The notes: a model not told the origin generated them from the letters alone. A stretch of DNA of 23,254 nucleotides from Actinomycetes bacterium (GCA_023415515.1 JAEZKH010000209.1:1-23254); one strand, 5' to 3'; shown: positions 1 to 7,720, counted from the stretch's first letter. Program-made: numbers and translations.

Positions 1-270
1 GGAGGTGGTGGCGCCGGAGCCTCGGGTGCGCGCGGAGGTGCGGGTGGCGCCGGTGGTGGCGGACGCGGGCTGTTCTTCGGTCTCGGCGGCGACGGCGGCA
101 ACGGTGGCGACGGTGCGGTTGGCGGTATCGGCGGCGACGGCGGTAACGGCTCGATGTTTTTCGGCATCGGTGGTGACGGCGGCGATGCCGGCGACAGCGG
201 TATCGGCGGCCCTGCAACGGGTTTGGTCGCATTAGGTGGTGCAGGCGGCATCGCGGGACTCTTCGGCACC
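1..270 (+). repeat. Gly-rich PGRS-like coding repeat
   Basis: Degenerate GGCGGC/GACGGC/AACGGT units encode repeated GGDGGNGGDG blocks punctuated by LFFGLGG, MFFGIGG and LFGTHGD. The same bases stay open in other frames because of the GC-rich periodicity, which creates spurious overlapping open frames. It resembles PE_PGRS tracts, but without the PE domain in view the family assignment is provisional. Confidence 0.6.
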
Positions 271-1776
271 CACGGTGATGTCGGCGCCTTCGGCACCATC
301 GCCGGATCCCCACCGAACCTCGGCAACGTCAACAAGCTGACGACGACCGGTACCTGGGTCACCAACAGCGATGGCCAGGTCGTCATCATGCACGGCGTGA
401 ACGTGGTCTACAAGGTGCCCCCGTATCTGCCTTCTGCAATGGGGTTCAGTGACGACGACGCACAGTTCCTGGCGGACAACGGTTTCAACGTTGTTCGGCT
501 CGGCGTCGACTGGGCTGCGGTCGAGCCCGAGCCGGGCGTCATCGACACCGAATACCTGGCCGGAATCGACCAAACCGTTCAGACGCTGAACGCCCACGGC
601 ATCTACACGGTCATCGACATGCATCAGGATCTGTACAGCACCGAACTTCACGGCGAGGGCGCACCGGCATGGGCCACTCAGACCGGTGGGCTGCCCAACC
701 CGGACCTGGGTGCGCTCGTCGGCCAATTCGCCCTCAACTACTACACCAGCCCTGCGCAGAACCGCGCGTGGGACGCATTCTGGACGAATTCCGCCGCACC
801 CGACGGCGTCGGACTGCAGAACCACTACGCACAGAGCTGGCAGGCCATCGCCGATTACTTCGCCGACGATCCGAATGTCATCGGGTACAACATCATCAAC
901 GAACCATGGCCCGGGTCGATCTGGCTACTCACGATCCTCAACGGCTCCTTCTTCGGAGCTCAGCAGTTGACCCCGTTCTACAACCAAACGATCGCCGCCA
1001 TCCGGTCAGTCGATCCGAACACACCCGTGTACATCTCACCGGCAACCCCCGCCGTCGACGAGATCAGCGCGATACTTCTCGGCCAGCCCGTCGTACTCGG
1101 CGCGATCTCCGACCCGAACACGGTGCTCGAGTACCACGGTTACGGGAACTTCGCGGGCATCAGCTTGAGCTCACTCATCAGTCCGATCCTCTCTAGTCGC
1201 GCCGCCGCCTACGGGGCGACCCACGACATGCCCGCGTTTCTGGGAGAATTCGGCGCCACCAGCGACGCTTCGTCCTTGGCGGCTGAAGCGCAGGCCGCAA
1301 ATGCGAGACAGATCGGTTGGGCGAACTGGGCTTACTCTGGCGTCGGCGAAATCACCAGCGCTGCCAGCCCCAGAGACCAGGCCTTGGTTTACGACCCGTC
1401 CCTGCCGCCGGTCGGCGACAACGTGAATGCGAGCAACCTACAGGTGCTGTCCAAGCCGTATCCACAGGTGATCTCCGGAACACCGCAGGGCTGGACAGTC
1501 GATGACGACGGCACCTTCAGGTTCACGTACTCCACCGCACGGGTGGACGGTTCCGGTGACTTTGCGGCGGGCTCGCTCACCACGATCTCCACCCCGGTCG
1601 TCCAGTACCCCAACGGATATCAGGTCGCGGTCACAGGCGGACACGTCGTATCGGCCCCCAACGACCCGAAACTCGTCATCGCGTCTGATCCGGGCGCCAC
1701 CAGCGTCACCGTCATCGTCACGGGCGCCGGGACCGCGCAATCAGTCGTAGATGACGGCTTCGCCGCGACGCTGTAA
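1..1776 (+). CDS. Gly-rich (PGRS-like) glycoside hydrolase family 5, endoglycoceramidase-like; 5' end outside window
   Basis: The frame is open from base 1 to the TAA at 1774-1776 (591 codons visible), so the true start lies upstream. Codons 1 to about 95 are Gly/Ala/Asp-rich with recurring FFGxGGDGG units, like PGRS linkers. From about codon 110 a GH5 barrel follows: HGVNVVYK, the VIDMHQDLYS segment, the acid/base Glu in the NEPWPG motif (codon 301) and the nucleophile Glu in LGEFG (codon 416). The last 110 or so codons resemble the beta-sandwich found at the C terminus of endoglycoceramidases. That family hydrolyses the bond between the oligosaccharide and ceramide of glycosphingolipids; a simpler glucosidase or cellulase role is possible. 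Export is expected from the Gly-rich architecture, but the N terminus (PE domain or signal peptide) is not visible. The 3' end overlaps arr by 36 bp. Confidence 0.85.
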   Translation, partial: GGGGAGASGARGGAGGAGGGGRGLFFGLGGDGGNGGDGAVGGIGGDGGNGSMFFGIGGDGGDAGDSGIGGPATGLVALGGAGGIAGLFGTHGDVGAFGTIAGSPPNLGNVNKLTTTGTWVTNSDGQVVIMHGVNVVYKVPPYLPSAMGFSDDDAQFLADNGFNVVRLGVDWAAVEPEPGVIDTEYLAGIDQTVQTLNAHGIYTVIDMHQDLYSTELHGEGAPAWATQTGGLPNPDLGALVGQFALNYYTSPAQNRAWDAFWTNSAAPDGVGLQNHYAQSWQAIADYFADDPNVIGYNIINEPWPGSIWLLTILNGSFFGAQQLTPFYNQTIAAIRSVDPNTPVYISPATPAVDEISAILLGQPVVLGAISDPNTVLEYHGYGNFAGISLSSLISPILSSRAAAYGATHDMPAFLGEFGATSDASSLAAEAQAANARQIGWANWAYSGVGEITSAASPRDQALVYDPSLPPVGDNVNASNLQVLSKPYPQVISGTPQGWTVDDDGTFRFTYSTARVDGSGDFAAGSLTTISTPVVQYPNGYQVAVTGGHVVSAPNDPKLVIASDPGATSVTVIVTGAGTAQSVVDDGFAATL

Positions 1777-2169
1777 TTCGGCGAGGTTGTCGCGCATGGT
1801 CTGCAGCTGCTCTGGTGAGTGGCCGACCCAGTCGGTCAATTCACCGACGATCCGTACCGGTTCTCGGGTGCGGTATGAGCGGGTCGGGTTCCCGGGCAAC
1901 TTCTTGTCGGTGACGTTGGGGTCGTCCTCGACCGGACCTTCCGGTTCGACGATGTAGATCCGCCCCGGGCCGTCGCCGGACGCCAGCTCGGCGCCCCACA
2001 CCGCGGCGTCGAGGGTCTGCGTCACGTAGACGTGGTTCATGATGCGGCCCTCCTCGAAGTTCGACGGGTGGCCGGGCACCAGCCGGTCACCGACCTTCAG
2101 GTCGGCCTTGGTGCCGTGCAAGTAGGCACCGGACTCGTGGACTTCGAAGGGTTTCGGCGGGTTCGGCAC
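1741..2169 (-). CDS. arr: Rifampin ADP-ribosyltransferase (Arr)
   Basis: A 142-residue protein close to the usual Arr length. Arr transfers ADP-ribose from NAD+ to the ansa-chain hydroxyl of rifamycins and inactivates them in the cytoplasm. The three residues known to be important in the M. smegmatis enzyme (His19, Tyr49, Asp84) are present one position earlier: His18 in YLHGT, Tyr48 in NHVYVT and Asp83 in EDDPN. The KLPGNPTRSYR segment is also typical. I chose the GTG at 2167-2169 because GGAGAA lies about 6 nt upstream and the length matches the family; a TTG at 2271 would add 34 unconserved residues. It stands alone: convergent with the GH5 gene (3' ends overlap by 36 bp) and downstream of, but separated by 139 bp from, the mycofactocin-type SDR gene on the same strand. 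Genes of this type are ordinary chromosomal genes in fast-growing mycobacteria. Confidence 0.95.
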   Translation of the reverse strand: MPNPPKPFEVHESGAYLHGTKADLKVGDRLVPGHPSNFEEGRIMNHVYVTQTLDAAVWGAELASGDGPGRIYIVEPEGPVEDDPNVTDKKLPGNPTRSYRTREPVRIVGELTDWVGHSPEQLQTMRDNLAELQRRGEAVIYD

Positions 2170-2220
2170 AGCGGTTCTCCATCGGTCGCGGTTGCTGGCC
2201 GGACGATTGTGCAGCACGGG

Positions 2221-2242
2221 CGGGGCCTTGCCGCAAGCCCCG
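2221..2242 (-). promoter_or_regulatory. Hairpin in the arr leader region
   Basis: An imperfect inverted repeat: CGGGG (2221-2225), one bulged C, CTTG (2227-2230), loop CCG, CAAG (2234-2237), CCCCG (2238-2242). It lies about 50 nt upstream of the arr GTG in the 139-bp gap 2170-2308, which holds no gene. It could be the terminator of the upstream SDR transcript, a leader structure for arr, or chance in GC-rich DNA. No U-tract follows on either strand. Confidence 0.3.
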
Positions 2243-2308
2243 GTCCCCGCCGTATAGTGAGAGTGGGACAACAGGATTCATCGGCTCGATGGTCGGGCCG
2301 GGCTTGGT

Positions 2309-3166
2309 TTACATGCCCATCTTCAGGCCTGCACCCGCATCCACGAACAACTGCTGGCCCGTCACATACCGGGCTTCGTCTGACGCCAGATAAACCACCG
2401 CGTGTGAGATGTCCTCTGGTTCGACATAGGGGACCGGCATCGCCTGCAGTATCGGGAAGACGAGTTCTGCGTCCTCGCGGGTGGGCTCGGTCAGATCGGG
2501 CCGGAAGGTGCGGTACATCGGCAGGTTGTGCAGCATGTCGGTGTTGACGTTCGTCGGGTGCACTGTGTTGATTCGAATGTTCTGTGGTGCCAGCGTGAGC
2601 GCCAGCGCCTTGGTGTATTCGCGGATCATCTTCTTGGCCATGCCGTAACCGGCGCCGCCGGGCCCCTGCGGGCCGCCCCCGGTGGCGAGATCCTTTTGTT
2701 CCACCAAGCCGGCGATCGACCCGGTGACGATTACCGAACCGCCCGCCCCGAGATGGTCGAGGCTCAGATGAATCGTGTTCACGACACCGACGAAGTCGAC
2801 GTCGAACGCGTCGATGAACCCGCGAAACGGTATGTGGTTGCCCTGCGGGCATATTCCCGCGTTCGCGACTACCACATGCAGACCGCCGAGCTCGGCCACT
2901 GCGTCGTCGAGCACCTTCTTCAGCGTTGGTCGGTCTCGCACGTCGACCTGGCCGGTCACTACCCGGCGACCGGCCTTCTCGACCAACTTGGCCGTCTCAT
3001 CGAGGTCGGCCTTGGTGGCCAACGGATACTCGTTCGACTCGATGTCTGCGCAGATGTCGAGCGCGATGATGTCAGCGCCTTCGTCCGCCAGATGGACAGC
3101 ATGGCTGCGGCCCTGGCCGCGCGCTGCCCCTGTGATCACGGCGACTTTGCCGCTGAGACGATTCAT
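2309..3166 (-). CDS. Mycofactocin-coupled short-chain dehydrogenase/reductase
   Basis: A 285-residue SDR. Seen: cofactor motif TGAARGQG (12-19), Asp37 at the end of strand 2 (favours NAD), NAG at 102-104, catalytic Ser150, Tyr174 and Lys178. After LDIC there is an insertion of about 25 residues ending LDETAKLVEKAGRR, the hallmark of the SDR subfamily that keeps a non-exchanging NAD and passes electrons to the peptide-derived cofactor mycofactocin. Such enzymes oxidise alcohols; the substrate here is unknown. The ATG at 3164-3166 is preceded by GGAGGGAA, which fixes the start. It is divergent from the P450 gene, a common pairing in which the P450 makes an alcohol that the SDR oxidises (inference). 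A promoter with an operator-like palindrome lies just upstream. Confidence 0.9.
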   Translation of the reverse strand: MNRLSGKVAVITGAARGQGRSHAVHLADEGADIIALDICADIESNEYPLATKADLDETAKLVEKAGRRVVTGQVDVRDRPTLKKVLDDAVAELGGLHVVVANAGICPQGNHIPFRGFIDAFDVDFVGVVNTIHLSLDHLGAGGSVIVTGSIAGLVEQKDLATGGGPQGPGGAGYGMAKKMIREYTKALALTLAPQNIRINTVHPTNVNTDMLHNLPMYRTFRPDLTEPTREDAELVFPILQAMPVPYVEPEDISHAVVYLASDEARYVTGQQLFVDAGAGLKMGM

Positions 3167-3211
3167 CTGTTCCCTCCACTGCGCCGAACACCGGCGCTCG
3201 ACCATCGTTGG

Positions 3212-3241
3212 ATAATAGAACACTCAGTGTTAATCTGTCAC
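3212..3241 (-). promoter_or_regulatory. Promoter with palindromic operator between SDR and P450 genes
   Basis: Reading leftward: -35-like GTGACA (complement of 3236-3241), an 18-nt spacer, and -10-like TATTAT (complement of 3212-3217), about 46 nt before the SDR ATG. The spacer contains a perfect 13-bp palindrome AACACT-C-AGTGTT (3219-3231), a typical position for a TetR-type repressor site. The divergent P450 gene starts 45 bp to the right, so one site could control both genes. No regulator gene is adjacent. Confidence 0.5.
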
Positions 3242-3276
3242 GTGGTGTGGATGGTCTGCAAGGGGCTTGAAAAGCG

Positions 3277-4500
3277 ATGATGCTGAACGAAGATCGGCGA
3301 ACGATCGAGTTCTTCGACGACACCAACATCCAGGACCCCTATCCCCTCTACGAGCGGCTGCGCACGCGTGGTCCCGTCCACCGGGTCGGGGACTCAGACT
3401 TTTACCTGGTGTGCACCTGGGACGCGATCAAGGAGGTCGTCAGCCGCCCGGACGACTTCTCGTCGAACCTCACCGCGACCATGACCTACACCCCGGAAAC
3501 GGGAGTGGTCGCCTTCGAGATGGATCGGTTGGGCGGTCCCACGCAGGTGCTGGCCACCGCCGATGATCCGGCCCACGCCGTCCATCGCAAGCTGCTGGTC
3601 CCTCAGCTGGCGGCGAAACGGATTCGAGCCGCTGAAGTGTTCGTTTCCGAAATCGCCGAGCGTCTGTGGGCGCAGGGGCTGGCCGAAGAGCACATGGACT
3701 GGATGGCGTCGGTGGCCAATCGCCTGCCGATGATGGTCGTCGCGAGGCTGATCGGCGTCCCTGTCGAGGATGTCGACATGCTGATCGCCGCGGGCTACGC
3801 GACCACCCAGTTACTCGACGGGCTGATCGACGCCGACGGGCTCGCCGCGGCCGGCGCGGCGGCGGTCGAGCTCAGTGCCTACATCAGCGAGCACTTCGCG
3901 CGCGCTGCCACCGAGCCTGCCGACAACCTGCTGGGCGCCCTGGCGAGGGCGCTGGCGTCGGGCGAGGTCGATGAACAGACAGCGCGGGTGATGATGTTGA
4001 CGCTGTTCAGCGCGGGTGGGGAGTCCACCGCATCCCTGCTTGGCAGCGCCATGTGGCTACTGGCGACGCGGCCCGAGATTCAGCGCCGCGTTCGTGACGA
4101 CCCCAGCCTTCTCAGCGCCTTCATCGAGGAGGCGTTGCGCTTCGAGTCGCCGTTTCGTGGCCATTATCGTCACGTCGTCAACGACACTGTCCTCGGCGGT
4201 TTCGAGCTGTCGGCAGGTTCGAGGCTGCTACTGCTGTGGGGCGCCGCCAACCGCGATCCCGCGCAATTCGATAACCCGGACGAGTTTCGGCTGGACCGGC
4301 CGAAGGGCAAGGGCCACATCACGTTCGGCAAGGGGGCGCATTTTTGCGTCGGGGCCGCGCTCGCACGCCTCGAGGCTCGGATCGTTCTCGGCATGGTGCT
4401 CGAACGGAGTTCCTGGATCGCAGCGGCCGACGTCGGCCGCTGGCTGCCGAGCATCCTGGTCCGTCGTCTCGAACGACTGGACCTCGAAATCACGCCATGA
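3277..4500 (+). CDS. Cytochrome P450 monooxygenase
   Basis: A 407-residue soluble bacterial P450 of normal length. Landmarks: I-helix oxygen-activation segment AGGEST (246-251), ExxR pair Glu285/Arg288, and the haem loop FGKGAHFCVGAALAR with ligand Cys357. The residue after the acidic I-helix position is Ser250 followed by Thr251 rather than the usual single Thr. It would hydroxylate a hydrophobic substrate using ferredoxin-delivered electrons; no ferredoxin or reductase gene is in the window. I cannot assign a CYP family with confidence. The start is the first of two tandem ATGs (3277, 3280); the ribosome site is weak (AGGGGC about 11 nt upstream). The stop overlaps an ATG of the following NTF2-like remnant. 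The divergent SDR is the likely functional partner. Confidence 0.93.
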   Translation: MMLNEDRRTIEFFDDTNIQDPYPLYERLRTRGPVHRVGDSDFYLVCTWDAIKEVVSRPDDFSSNLTATMTYTPETGVVAFEMDRLGGPTQVLATADDPAHAVHRKLLVPQLAAKRIRAAEVFVSEIAERLWAQGLAEEHMDWMASVANRLPMMVVARLIGVPVEDVDMLIAAGYATTQLLDGLIDADGLAAAGAAAVELSAYISEHFARAATEPADNLLGALARALASGEVDEQTARVMMLTLFSAGGESTASLLGSAMWLLATRPEIQRRVRDDPSLLSAFIEEALRFESPFRGHYRHVVNDTVLGGFELSAGSRLLLLWGAANRDPAQFDNPDEFRLDRPKGKGHITFGKGAHFCVGAALARLEARIVLGMVLERSSWIAAADVGRWLPSILVRRLERLDLEITP

Positions 4501-4870
4501 CCTCGATCGAGGAGGTCGCCGCACCAAGGACTGGGCCACGCTGGCCGATTTGCTGACCGCGGACGTGGAAGTCGACCTTGCCGCCGACAACCCCGATGTA
4601 GATCCGATCGTCGGCCGCGACTCCGTATTGAGCGCGTTGAAATCCTCGGTCGAAGGTGCCCGAACCGTGCATCAGGTGCATCTCCCCGAGATCGAGATCA
4701 GCGGCGATGCGGCGCGCGTCCAGTGGCCGGTACAGGAGCGCGTCGTCCGGGACAACGGGACGTCGCTGGTGGCATTCGGGCGCTACGACGACCTGTGGGT
4801 GCGCAGCGGGGGAGAGTGGAAGCTGGCCTCACTGCGGCTGACCAACACGTTCCTCGACTTCGGTGTCTGA
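4497..4870 (+). pseudogene. NTF2-like (SnoaL-like) protein with disrupted 5' end
   Basis: An ATG at 4497 overlaps the P450 stop (ATGA) and starts MTSIEEV, a usual beginning for mycobacterial NTF2-like proteins, but that frame stops at 4554-4556. The rest of the fold, beginning TKDWATLADLLTADVEVDL, lies in another frame from about 4526 to the TGA at 4868-4870 and is well formed to its end (WKLASLRLTNTFLDF). The first helix normally between these parts (ending around LD before TKDW) is missing, so a small out-of-frame deletion near 4517-4530 is the simplest reading. A shortened protein could begin at TTG 4550 or GTG 4565, but it would lack the first helix. An assembly error cannot be excluded. 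It ends 10 bp from the convergent thioesterase gene. Confidence 0.6.
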
Positions 4871-4880
4871 ACCGTGCCGC

Positions 4881-6161
4881 TCACATCGCCGTTCGGTCGT
4901 CGTGCCCCATGGCCTGCGGCGTCGTGTTGAACTCCCGCACCATCGCCTGGACCGTATATGACGCGGCGAGCCTGCCGTCCCGGCTGAACACGAACCCGTC
5001 GCCCTGAACCAGCCCACGGCCCGACCAGAACGCGCGGTTGGCGTACAGCAACCAGTCGGCGATATCGACATCCTCGTGGAAGGCGATGGTGGCCTTCATG
5101 ATTCCTGTCGACAGCGTGCGATGGGCCTGTGCCTCGCCGAACCCACGGTGCGGAAGCATGCCCGCGGCAATGGTCCAGTGCGTCGTGGACTGTGCCAGCA
5201 GCGCGTTGTGCAGATATTGCTCGCGTGGAGATTCGCGGAAGCGCACCCACGCGTTGATCTCCGGCGGCCCGATTCGCTCGGGATCGGGGTCATAAGCCGC
5301 GTCGACTATGCGTATCTCGCGACCGGGCATGCCGAATCCACTGAACGGCACGGCGTCGGCGGGCGCCGGCACGTCGGGCATCGCGATGGTGTGGCCCATT
5401 ACAGACTGTGCACCCGCGTCGCACAGCAGCATTCCCGCGCTGCGTAACACGCCGTCTTGGCTGGCGCGCACCTCGGCGGTGGAGAAGGTTCGACCCTGTC
5501 GCAGGAGCTCGACGTCGAGCTCGACGGGTGCGGTGAAGGACGCCGCTTTGAGGAACACCATGGATGCCGACGTAACCCTCTGTCGTGGAAGGTGTTTCGA
5601 CGTGGCCACGATGGCTTCGGCGAGCAGTTGGCCGCCCTCCACGACGTCGCGCCGCGTCGGGCCATGCGCTGGTCCGATGAATCGGCCGTCACCGGCAGGC
5701 TCGACATCGACGAGCCGTTGAAGCTCGGCTGCGTCTCCCCACAACGGGAATTTTATGGGGACCGTTGTGCCGTCGGGCCATCGCTCCACCACGACGAGTC
5801 GAAGCCGATCGTCGTAGAACGACACGTGTTGCGCGATACCGGCTACCTCGGGCAGCGGGGTGGGATACCCCCACGCCACGTTGTCCAGTGTGGTGTCACC
5901 ACTCGTCAAGTCCCAGTAGTTGGCCTGTCCCTTGAAGGGGCACACGGAGGTGTGCTCACTGGGACTGAACCTCTCCCACTTCACGTCTGCCTCCGGGAAG
6001 TACAGGCGGTCGACGTGGTCGGTCTCGGTCACCACAAGGCAGTGATCGCTTTCGGCCAGCAGGACATCGCCGAACCACACCTGGCCGGTGTACGGACAGG
6101 GGGCGATACCGATGCGGTAGTCGGGGTGTGCCGGCCACGCCGATTCGACTTGGTTGCTCAC
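4881..6161 (-). CDS. DUF427-TesB fusion, acyl-CoA thioesterase II-like protein
   Basis: A 426-residue two-part protein. Residues about 20-120 form a DUF427 domain (PCPYTGQVWFGDVLLAES, YFPEADV, TSVCPFKGQANYW, DNVAWGYPTP). Residues about 140-415 form a double hotdog like TesB (GGQLLAEAI, FLKAASFTAPVELDVELLRQG, DWLLYANRAFWSGRGL, SYTVQAMVRE). TesB enzymes hydrolyse acyl-CoAs in the cytoplasm. By eye, the Asp of the TesB segment (normally xDHxxWFH) is Lys356, and the Ser/Thr-rich stretch after DWLLY is shortened, so ordinary TesB catalysis is in doubt; Gln405 remains. The GTG start at 6159-6161 overlaps the stop of the upstream SDR by 4 nt (GTGA), indicating translational coupling. It lies last in the TetR-SDR-thioesterase group. 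Confidence 0.85.
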   Translation of the reverse strand: MSNQVESAWPAHPDYRIGIAPCPYTGQVWFGDVLLAESDHCLVVTETDHVDRLYFPEADVKWERFSPSEHTSVCPFKGQANYWDLTSGDTTLDNVAWGYPTPLPEVAGIAQHVSFYDDRLRLVVVERWPDGTTVPIKFPLWGDAAELQRLVDVEPAGDGRFIGPAHGPTRRDVVEGGQLLAEAIVATSKHLPRQRVTSASMVFLKAASFTAPVELDVELLRQGRTFSTAEVRASQDGVLRSAGMLLCDAGAQSVMGHTIAMPDVPAPADAVPFSGFGMPGREIRIVDAAYDPDPERIGPPEINAWVRFRESPREQYLHNALLAQSTTHWTIAAGMLPHRGFGEAQAHRTLSTGIMKATIAFHEDVDIADWLLYANRAFWSGRGLVQGDGFVFSRDGRLAASYTVQAMVREFNTTPQAMGHDDRTAM

Positions 6162-6916
6162 GCCCGCATCGGCCCCGTCGGCGATTTGACGACGATGGAC
6201 TCCAGGCCCACGTCGGGATGGTCGAGGGCGCTGGCGATGATCCCGGCCAGCACGTCGGCGACCGCCTCCGGCGTCATCCTGCTCTCCTGGACGAGACCGC
6301 GGGCGATCCACTCGGTGGCCGCGACGCCGAGCAGGTCAGGATCGAATGCCGAAGTGAAGTCGGTCGGAACTGTGCCGCTGACCTCGACGCAGCTGAAACG
6401 GTAGCCGGGCTTCTCCAGACGCCACGACACCAGACAGCGTTCGAGGGCGGCCTTGCTCGACGAATATGCGCCCAGCGCCGTGTGGGGGTGCCGGACCGAA
6501 TCCGACGACAGCGCAGCCACAATGGCCGACGGCGTCAGGACCGGCAGCACGGAGCGGATGGTGTCGTGCACACCGACGACATTGGTTTCGAACACTTCCC
6601 GCCAGTCCTGCGCATCGGTATCGGCGAACATCTTCAGTGGTGCGTAGCCCGACGAGATGAACAACACGTCGACCTCGCCGAGTGCGTCCCGTGCCGCATC
6701 GCCGACCCGCGCACAGTCCTGTGGCCGTCGGACGTCGGCCACCACGGGCGTCGCTGCGCCCGCCTCCTTCGTGACCTCGGCGAGCTTGTCCTCGCGGCGG
6801 GCTGCCAAGACCAGCTTGGCGCCTTCTTTCCCGGCGCGGACGGCGAACGCGCGGCCGATGCCCGCAGACGCTCCGACGACGACGATCCGCTTACCGACCA
6901 ACGACCGCTCAGCCAT
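6158..6916 (-). CDS. Short-chain dehydrogenase/reductase (classical SDR)
   Basis: A 252-residue SDR with cofactor motif GASAGIG (15-21), the AAR stretch after strand 2 (favours NADP), TNVVG around Asn112, Ser137 or Ser138, Tyr151 and Lys155. The usual NAG tripeptide after strand 4 is SSG (88-90), a small departure. It would oxidise an alcohol or reduce a ketone; the substrate is unknown. It follows the TetR gene by 49 bp and overlaps the thioesterase gene by 4 nt. The 49-bp gap is markedly AT-rich and contains AGAACACT (6920-6927), the same octamer as half of the palindrome upstream of the 2309-3166 SDR, so it may carry its own promoter or operator. Confidence 0.88.
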   Translation of the reverse strand: MAERSLVGKRIVVVGASAGIGRAFAVRAGKEGAKLVLAARREDKLAEVTKEAGAATPVVADVRRPQDCARVGDAARDALGEVDVLFISSGYAPLKMFADTDAQDWREVFETNVVGVHDTIRSVLPVLTPSAIVAALSSDSVRHPHTALGAYSSSKAALERCLVSWRLEKPGYRFSCVEVSGTVPTDFTSAFDPDLLGVAATEWIARGLVQESRMTPEAVADVLAGIIASALDHPDVGLESIVVKSPTGPMRA

Positions 6917-6965
6917 GAGAGAACACTAATACAAATTATGTACAGCTGGCACGTATAGCCGGCGG

Positions 6966-7577
6966 TCAGCGCAACCCGTTGATCGCGAACTTCTCGACAT
7001 AGCGGCGGACGGTGTCGGGCTTGTTCATGTCGAATGTCTGGGCCTTGGTGATGGTGGAGAACGAATAGATGATTCGCGCCAGCCATTCGCTGGCCGCCTT
7101 GACGTCAACGCCCGCGCCGACCTCGCCGCGCTCCTGAGCCTCCCGCACGTAGGGGATCAGGAAGTCCGTCGTTCGCTGGACCGCCGAGTCGCCGTCGGAG
7201 ACCATGTGCCGCATCAGCTCGGCGTCATCGGCCATCAAACGGTTCCGGGTGCGGTGTTCAAGCAGGATCCGCGCGTGCGTTTCTGCCATGGCGCCGAGCT
7301 TCTCGGCAAGCGTCGGCTTCTTCGCCATGGCGGCGGCCACCAGCTGGTAGAACTTCTGCGCGCCGAACTCGATCGCCGCCTCGATGAGGACCGTACGGTC
7401 TTCGAAGTAGCGGTACACCGTCCCGCGTGACACGTTCGCCATTCTGGCCACGTCCTGCACGCTGGTGCGCTGGATGCCCAATTGGGTGAAGCACTGATTC
7501 GCCGCTTCGAGAATCTGGTCCCGTCGGTCGAACTCGTCGTGCAGCTCGAGCGCAGCAGTGGCTCGCTCAGTCGCCAT
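6966..7577 (-). CDS. TetR/AcrR family transcriptional regulator
   Basis: A 203-residue protein with an N-terminal TetR DNA-binding domain: helix-turn-helix about residues 38-57 (TSVQDVARMANVSRGTVYRYF), followed by the usual DRTVLIEAA helix. The C-terminal ligand-binding part is unassigned. The ATG at 7575-7577 has GAGGAGC about 6 nt upstream; a longer GTG/TTG start would add unconserved residues. It precedes an SDR and the DUF427-TesB gene on the same strand and is divergent from another SDR, the classic layout for a repressor controlling itself and its neighbour. A candidate operator lies at 7695-7720. Confidence 0.92.
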   Translation of the reverse strand: MATERATAALELHDEFDRRDQILEAANQCFTQLGIQRTSVQDVARMANVSRGTVYRYFEDRTVLIEAAIEFGAQKFYQLVAAAMAKKPTLAEKLGAMAETHARILLEHRTRNRLMADDAELMRHMVSDGDSAVQRTTDFLIPYVREAQERGEVGAGVDVKAASEWLARIIYSFSTITKAQTFDMNKPDTVRRYVEKFAINGLR

Positions 7578-7694
7578 TTCGCTCCTCGCCCCCGAACGAC
7601 GTATTCCCAAGCCATCTATGCTACGGGACACTTTCCGTCGTGTTGTCTCGACGCTCCGCGCGCAAGACGTCTGCGACCGTGGTGGTCATCGAGA

Positions 7695-7720
7695 CATATT
7701 GCGTTCTGTTGTTCAATATG
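7695..7720. promoter_or_regulatory. Candidate operator between TetR and SDR genes
   Basis: A perfect inverted repeat CATATTG (7695-7701), 12-nt spacer, CAATATG (7714-7720), in the 204-bp divergent region 7578-7781. Its right half overlaps TGTTCAAT (7710-7717), the complement of the ATTGAACA octamer seen in three other control regions of the window. The local sequence is much more AT-rich than the flanks. It lies 118 bp from the TetR start and 62 bp from the SDR start. The rest of the 204-bp region holds no gene that I can support. Confidence 0.5.

Noticed and set aside
2097..2852. Minus-strand open frame of about 250 codons crossing the arr and SDR genes
   Set aside because: Overlaps two well-supported genes in another frame and has Arg-rich, low-complexity composition.
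3277..4500. Steroid C26 hydroxylase (CYP125/CYP142) identity for the P450
   Set aside because: I cannot recognise subfamily-specific sequence, and the gene is not next to known sterol genes; left as a generic P450.
5457..6404. Plus-strand open frame of 315 codons opposite the DUF427-TesB gene
   Set aside because: Antisense to a gene with conserved domains; no domain of its own visible.
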